Source of the DNA: Alitta virens
Lineage: Eukaryota; Annelida; Polychaeta; Phyllodocida; Nereididae
DNA length: 64,000 nucleotides
Assembly: GCA_932294295.1 (NCBI GenBank)
Contig: OW028582.1
Coordinates: 36,373,204-36,437,203 of the forward strand
Direction of reading: 5' to 3'
Part shown: positions 58,201 through 64,000 of the stretch, piece by piece
Layout: each line of letters begins with the position of its first letter
Position numbering within the stretch: position 1 is the first letter of the stretch
The notes under the pieces: model-generated
What the model was told of the DNA's origin: nothing
Databases searched by the model: none
The model's input: the letters and a program-made list of their open reading frames with translations, nothing else
Made by a program: the position numbers and the translations under genes

Positions 58201-60094
58201 ACAGAAGCTGACAGAAGCTGACAGAAGTTGACAGAAGCTGACAGAAGCTGACAGAAGCTGACAGAAGCATATATCTGAGAACATATTGTATGCTTTCTTT
58301 AACGGCCTGTCAAATTGAACCTAGACAAAGCAAGACAACTTCTGTTAATGTTTAAAAGCATTCACGGTTTAGCACCTGACCATCCGTGCAATGAGATAAT
58401 TATGTCTGGAGAAGTTTAAGGTTGACAAGACATGTTAATGAAAATGGTGTTATGATTCCATATGTTGATATTAATGGTACTAAAGCTTCATTTAGTTATC
58501 CGGGTCCCAAACTATTGAATAATTTGCCTAATTACATGAAAGAGTGCACAGTAATTGATAATTTAAAAGAAAGGCTTAAATGTTTTTTTTATCACTGTAA
58601 TCAGACAAATGTTTTATTGATGATTTATCCTTGTGTGTTATAATTTTATATATTGTATTTTAATTCTGCATGGCCCTGTTTTAAAACAGACAGTAGTCTG
58701 AAACATGTTACCCTGTTAAAATATATTTAACTAAATAAATAAATTGTTAGGCAAGTTCTTGCTGGTCAAGAGGGTTGATTGATGAGGTGAAGGAAAGGAG
58801 GAGTCCACCCATGTTATACATTTACCCCATGGATGGGGTCTTTCACTTGCCTCCGCATAGACCCTGAGCACAAGGTACGCCAATTTAACGTCTCATGCGA
58901 TCGAAATCCAGGATGTTGCTCATGAAGAGTGCCCGGGCTAGGGATCGAACCCGAATACCTGGCACTGCCAATTTAACGTCTCATCTGAACAACATCCAGC
59001 CAGGATGTTGCTGATTGAAGGGTGCCCCAATAAAAATTAATTAAAAATAATTTGACGTCTTACCTGTTTGTCCAAATAAGCCGGTGAAGCCAACAACACT
59101 AACAATGATAGAGTCATCACAGTGAGGGAAGGATACAGCGACTTCGGTGGCATGTAACTTGAAAGGAGGCTCATGCCCAGACAGATCATTGAGATGGCAA
59201 TCACAAGGAGAGACAATGAAATGATGATTCCATGGGAAGAGTTAAAACTGTCCACCGCTTCGCATAACTGGTTGTAACGCATGCGAAATCTGCAAATTGA
59301 CAATTGTTTTAAATACATACAATGTTACACGTGTAAAAATGTGCCTGACTTGAATTGTTTTATTTCTGATGGAAAATGAAATGCTTTTAGTCCAATTAGG
59401 ACTGCCGAGATACAAAACTGAAATATTTTCCTTTTTATTGTACTAGGCCCAAGAGCATTTGTTACCTTTGCAGAGCATCACAATCTTTTCCAAACAAGTC
59501 TGGTGATATTTCCATCGTTTCGTAGAGGACTTGGAATTCTTTTCCGAGTATGAAGGAATAGACGGCAATGTAGTATGGAATGATCATCTGTCCAGGTAAT
59601 ATGAAGAATAAGGAAAGTAGGGTTGTAAAGATATTGCATATCGGATCTGTAAAAAGACGTTTTGCACTGCATATTGGCAAAACATCTACAAAAAAATTAT
59701 CCAGAATTGTTATAAGGCAGGTGGCAATCATGGTCAGTACTGGTAAAACCAAAGCTGAGAAGATTACGGCCTTAGCAAGACATCGCGGATGGTAATGAAA
59801 TTCTCTCAAATCCATCACAAGAAAGTTGCCTTTCCGTGACATGTAAAACATTGAGATTGAAGACAGTATGCTCCAGGTGATGAGAGCAGCAATTTGCGAC
59901 GTAAATGCAATATTCTGATAGAAGTCTTTGGAGTTAATAGTGGACATCAATAGAGATGTTAAGGCAATGACGCAGCCACAAATGTGGAGTATGTTGTGCG
60001 TGGTAGACAAAATGTGCCAAAAACTTCTTGGCTTTCCTTCAATGTGAGATTTCCCAAATAATATAAATGCTTTGTGAAATTTTGCCAGCTCCAT
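55234..60094 (-). CDS. Gustatory-receptor-like 7TM protein, gene B of unit 2 (intact)
   Basis: Exons 59466-60094, 59064-59289, 57136-57204, 55727-55813, 55234-55314 (stop 55234-55236); 1,092 coding bases, 363 residues, with GT/AG splice sites and the same phases as gene A. Hydrophobic segments include the stretch after FWHILS (about 29-51), one ending SISMFYMS, LVLPVLTMIATCLITIL, LFFILPGQMIIPYYIAVYSF, then in exon 2 IIISLSLLVIAISMICLG and LTVMTLSLLVLLASPAYL, and the final TYIVVIIQF (344-352). The intracellular loop FRMRYNQLCEAVDSF (211-225) and GFLNLDRSG match the insect gustatory-receptor pattern. The C-terminus extends 11 residues beyond QF, longer than gene A. It is the only intact gene B here; the start Met at 60094 aligns with that of the other paralogues. 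Ligand unknown. Confidence 0.83.
55448..55580 (+). mobile_element. SINE fragment, family 1, in gene B intron 4, unit 2
   Basis: Counterpart of 24536-24668. Confidence 0.5.
55848..55948. repeat. Tetranucleotide microsatellite, unit 2
   Basis: Counterpart of 24965-25077, shorter. Confidence 0.7.
56008..56195 (+). mobile_element. tRNA-derived SINE, family 2, in gene B intron 3, unit 2
   Basis: Counterpart of 25140-25325; here the B-box region reads cccgggttcaatttcc, closer to the consensus than in unit 1. Confidence 0.7.
57770..58041. repeat. 33-34 bp tandem array, 8 copies, unit 2
   Basis: Same copy number, order and variants as 26903-27174. Confidence 0.9.
58178..58267. repeat. 10-bp minisatellite ctgacagaag, 9 copies, unit 2
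   Basis: Nine copies, the sixth being ttgacagaag; unit 1 has eleven identical copies. Confidence 0.95.
58305..58745 (+). pseudogene. 3' end of a CR1/L2-type LINE, unit 2
   Basis: Counterpart of 27458-27898, including the same frame change and the taaataaat tail. Confidence 0.72.
58797..59030 (-). mobile_element. SINE fragment, family 1, in gene B intron 2, unit 2
   Basis: Counterpart of 27950-28190. Confidence 0.55.
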
Positions 60095-60590
60095 TTTGAC
60101 TTCTGAACTCTTGCGTAGAGAATGCCAAATGATTCTGTGGCAATCTAATTTACATTACATAGTAATGTTACCATGGTGATTATAAAACAAAATATCTTTT
60201 TACTTTGGAATCCATTATCTCTATTACCACCTAATCCATTTCTGGAGGTGCTGCAACTAATTGATTTCTGGTAAACAACTAAAAAATTATATAGTCGAAA
60301 TGCCAAATGAAATGAATAATATCTACATAGTTGCTATGGGGGGGATCAATAAACAATAGTTATTTATACTTACATTATTTGTCATCAATTACCGCCTTCA
60401 AATAATGATGCATTTGCCTCAGATGCGTGGGTATTTATTTGTGTTAAAGCAAATACATCACAATGCACTAACATGAAAGGCAATGAATAGTTTATTACAC
60501 ATTTGCTTCACTGAAAGCAGTATGTGACATTGGTTATTAGGCCTACATGCCAGTTTTTATGTAATATGCGCCTAAGCCAGAGCTAGATCC
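60095..60590. other. 5' flank of gene B, unit 2
   Basis: Non-coding, nearly identical to 32660-33154, followed by the target duplication tgtac at 60591-60595. Confidence 0.4.
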
Positions 60591-60595
60591 TGTAC

Positions 60596-60932
60596 TGTAA
60601 CAGCAGCCGCTGTTGAACTGCAAATAAAGGAATATTACAGTATTACAGTTTGTATAAATAATGAATGTATTTAATATATTGAAATGTAGAAATGTACATA
60701 TCTAAGAAATTACCTTTTTTGGTGTTCCTATAATTCTTAAATAATACTATCATATAGTCTGTTGCTTCTCTCTCTCTGAGTCTTACAGTATATGAACAAC
60801 AGAAAGTAATTTGAAGTATTAAGAGGAAATAGAGGTGTTAAAACAGTAACTGTGAACAAAGAAAACAAAAGAATTGGAACATTACAGTCCCCAGCAATGC
60901 ACATTGCACATGTGTGCAAACTGTGCATAACA
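60596..60932 (-). mobile_element. Solo BEL LTR with internal deletion
   Basis: A 337-bp LTR flanked by tgtac (60591-60595 and 60933-60937), the same target duplication as the two full elements. It lacks about 80 bp after tgttgaact compared with the full LTR, and its remainder carries 5'-LTR-type variants. The element interior was removed by recombination between the LTRs after the unit was copied. Confidence 0.92.
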
Positions 60933-61867
60933 TGTACTGTCAAAGTGTCTAAGTACCTGTTGTTGGCGTTTGTGTATTTATTGGAGATAAACTTCTTGTA
61001 GAGCTGATATTTTTATTTCATTCAAATATACATCTGTCAATAAGGTGAATCTGAAATAACAAAATCACCTATAAAATATGTATATTCGACCTATCTGATA
61101 AATAATTACAATGTACAATGTTTGAATGTTTATATTATAAATAAAAAAATGTCACATAAATTCAGATTAATTTCGAGATTGCAAGAACAGCTACTTACAA
61201 GACATAGCAGCTCTGGGCTGACTTCTACACAAAAAACACCAATATCACCTTTAGCTCTCGGTAATAGCCTTAATTTACTAGATTATGCATGTGCATGTAT
61301 ACTAATTATTACACTTCATAATTTAGGCAGAGATGTTTCATGCCGAATGAGTAGCAATACAATGCTAGGAAGCACTCTAACATTCAACACAAAACTGTGA
61401 ACATTACACACATCCTTGACCAGATCTGTTTTGGTACTATAATTTTGTCAGGTGTGAAAATAAAACTGAAGGAAACAAAACAACACTGGCTGAAGTGTAA
61501 CACCTAAAGTTAGCAAACATACTGGCGGAGGGTTAACGTTATAGGTGGCTTTTTCTGTGGTTGTGGCCCTTGGCAATCCATTTAATCCTCACTGACACTG
61601 GGACTCTCCAGCATGTAAGGTAGTGGTACTTGGTACCTGCATGCTCAAGAAGAGAGACTGATCAACCACAAAGCACCTGTGCGAAATGAGGGTAACTACT
61701 GGATACTCTAGGCACCTGACTGAGGTGAAGAGCCATGGGAGCCACCAGTACAACTTTAAAATTGACATGTATGGATGTGTGGCTCTTAAAAAATCATCAA
61801 TTTCATTACATTCTGAATTGGCTCTAAGCATGCATCAGTGTGAAAGAGACACTCTAAAAGAGTATGA

Positions 61868-62115
61868 GCTGAATCCCAGCTGGATGTTGATCACATGAGA
61901 TGTTAAATTGAAGGTGCCTTGTACTCTGTGACTATGCGGGGGCAAGTAAAAGACCCCACCCATGGGGTGAATGTGTAACACTGTTTGGACTCCAAGCCTT
62001 ATCACCTTATCATTACATCTGCCTCTGGCAGCTGGTCATATAAGCTGACTATGCATCAGACCCAGTAGCATTGAGACACATGTGAATGTCAATACTGAAA
62101 AGTAAGTAAGATTTT
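61868..62115 (+). mobile_element. SINE fragment, family 1, unit 3
   Basis: Counterpart of 8491-8730 and 41778-42025. Confidence 0.6.
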
Positions 62116-62417
62116 AGTCCCAATGCTAAGCCATTGGCAGGGGCGTCAATTTCTCTTGACGGATAAGGGGGATGCATCCCTACTTGGTCGCATCATGACA
62201 TTCCCTCGCTCGTACAAGTGGCTGCAGTTAATGCATAGACTCTTATAGCTACTTGTCAAGAGGTAAAGTAATTGCGGATCAGTGATGCCAATTAACCGAT
62301 AAACTTGTACTAATTTGTGGTACGAAGTGTAAAACTGTTTATGAATTTCGGGATGGGGGGATGATTACATCGATCATCCCCCTCCCCGTTCCAAAAATAT
62401 TGGGGGTATATATGATT

Positions 62418-63402
62418 GGTTTCTGGAGCCTGACACCCTCCACTTCGCATTCGCACTTCGTCAAAGCATATGGAAGTAGATTCTCGAAGGAAAATTCAAT
62501 GTTGTAAGTGTCACCAACCTTTATTTCTGCTGGTGCCTTTTGAAATAAAAGATAATATTTTAGTCATCATTTCACAATGGTATTGGTTCGTCTCCAGCAC
62601 TCTGACCATAGTGCTGATTTTGATGATGGCCATGTCAATCAGTTTGTCCAAATACTCGTCAGGGGGGACGTTCATTTTGAAGACGCCATCTTGTGGTGAG
62701 TTTATGATATGGTAAGTCAGAAACTCATCATAAAAATGCAATTTATTTAGAGCTGAAATGTGATTCAAAAATTTAAATGCAGACAAATTGAACTAGTGGG
62801 TGGGGAGGGTGACTACATTTTGTCGAACTTGCAGAAATGCATTCTGACCTATATTTAATTTCATGATTGTAATCAACAATTAATTGGGCAAACAAACTTA
62901 GGGATTGGCCAGAGCTCCTTACAAAAGCATGATATCACATCAACACTTCCATAAATCTCATGTGTGAAATGCAGTCAGTTGATTGAAAGCTCTGACAAAC
63001 ATGAAACATTATCGTAAACAGATTATGTCCAAATTTTCCATCGCATTTTTGAGGGAGAAGAGATATTGACAGATTTGGATCTGGAGGACAACCATGAATT
63101 ATAAGGTTTACAAACAGTTCATCTGTTCATAACCAGTGTCAATATGCTTAATATTTTAGACAATATTTTTTGGTCCAGATAAAGACACTTCATAAAATAC
63201 TAACCCTTCTTGCCCTTCACTTGGACTTCGTAAGATTCAGACTTGATCATCCTGGCCATGACTCCATTTTAATAGACCACGAAGCCGTCAAGGTCACCTT
63301 CACCATCTGAGTAAGTGTATTTTCATTGTTCACTCGAAGACCAACATGGAAGGGGTTTACAATCATCGTGTCTTCCCAATCGATTAATTTAAACACCATG
63401 TC
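62418..63402 (-). pseudogene. Transglutaminase 3' exons, unit 3 (truncated pseudogene)
   Basis: Exon pieces 63205-63402, about 62570-62689 and about 62418-62536. It carries the shared in-frame TAA, the same fusion deletion and lost last exon as unit 2, and a one-base loss of its own (accacgaagcc, near 63277). Upstream sequence to the window end aligns with the uncertain exon at 14451. Confidence 0.83.
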
Positions 63403-64000
63403 CTGTAAAGGTGGTATAATATATGATTCCGTATGGATACAGCCTTCAAAAGAATTATTACTATAGTGACCATTATATACATAACATTTATTCAAACTCT
63501 TTCATATACATGTACATAAATGTTAAAACAAAGATAAAATTTTAAGATACACATACAAAGTTGATAAAATCAAGTCTCTCTGAATGACTGAAACCACTTA
63601 TTTGGACTAGATCATCTCTCAAATCTTCTAAGATCGCAGGCATCACCTTGTCAGACTCAGACATTTCTTCGAAATAAGCACCTCGCAGTCTACTCAGTTT
63701 GCACTTTAATACAATTTAAATCAAGTCTCTTCTCAATAAAACTAAAACTCCTGCGTATAATTGATCTAGCTGTTGACATACACACTTAAAACAGAAACTT
63801 AACCTTCACATTTTCGCATTTTCCATAGTATGGCACATTCGAATAAATCTGCAGTACATTTAATCTAAACTCCAGGTGTCCCTACTACATGAGGTAGATA
63901 TCTTGTATGGGTCATTATAGATAAATTGAAAATACCTCCGCCTGATTAATTCAACGCGACTGCGTACTCATGAAGAGAAATTACAGAGAACAGTACCAGA

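Larger units (their letters stand above)
40956..60590. repeat. Tandem unit 2
   Basis: Same gene order as unit 1: transglutaminase remnant, RT relic, gene A, gene B. Specific features are a LINE at 44844-48767 and loss of the sequences corresponding to about 10400-12930, 13085-13468 and 19000-19745 of unit 1. Confidence 0.9.
60933..64000. repeat. Tandem unit 3 (left part only)
   Basis: Aligned with the start of units 1 and 2. It shares with unit 2 the deletions in the transglutaminase remnant, but keeps a 90-bp stretch near 61150-61240 that unit 2 has lost. Confidence 0.9.

Overview
The window is AT-rich animal nuclear DNA. It has spliced genes with GT/AG introns and a heavy, layered load of transposons. 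The host is most likely a marine invertebrate outside the arthropods (lophotrochozoan or ambulacrarian); the sequence alone does not settle the phylum. All host genes and all the large retroelements lie on the minus strand.

The main structure is a tandem array of one large unit. Bases 1-16 are the end of an upstream unit. Unit 1 follows a BEL/Pao LTR retrotransposon (22-7835) and runs 7836-33154. Unit 2 follows a second BEL/Pao copy (33160-40955) and runs 40956-60590. Unit 3 follows a solo LTR (60596-60932) and runs from 60933 past the window end. All three BEL-derived elements sit at the same nucleotide and have the same 5-bp target duplication (tgtac), so one old insertion was copied with the unit.

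From left to right each unit holds: a non-coding left part with tRNA-derived SINE remains; the 3' exons of a broken transglutaminase gene; a reverse-transcriptase relic; gene A; gene B; then the BEL site. Genes A and B are paralogous five-exon genes for seven-transmembrane proteins of about 360 residues. Their last exon ends in TYIVITVQF or TYIVVIIQF, the TYhhhhhQF signature of the insect gustatory-receptor superfamily, and the exon structure also fits (phase-0 introns near the 3' end, the last one just before the signature exon). I read them as gustatory-receptor-like (GRL) genes in a non-arthropod animal.

The units have decayed in complementary ways. Gene A is intact in unit 1 but has a one-base insertion in exon 1 in unit 2. 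Gene B is split in exon 2 by a LINE in unit 1 but is intact in unit 2. Each complete unit therefore keeps one readable receptor. LINEs, MITEs and deletions that differ between units give clean empty sites and an order of events: BEL insertion, LTR divergence, unit duplication, then unit-specific insertions, deletions and solo-LTR formation. Units 2 and 3 share deletions in the transglutaminase remnant that unit 1 lacks.
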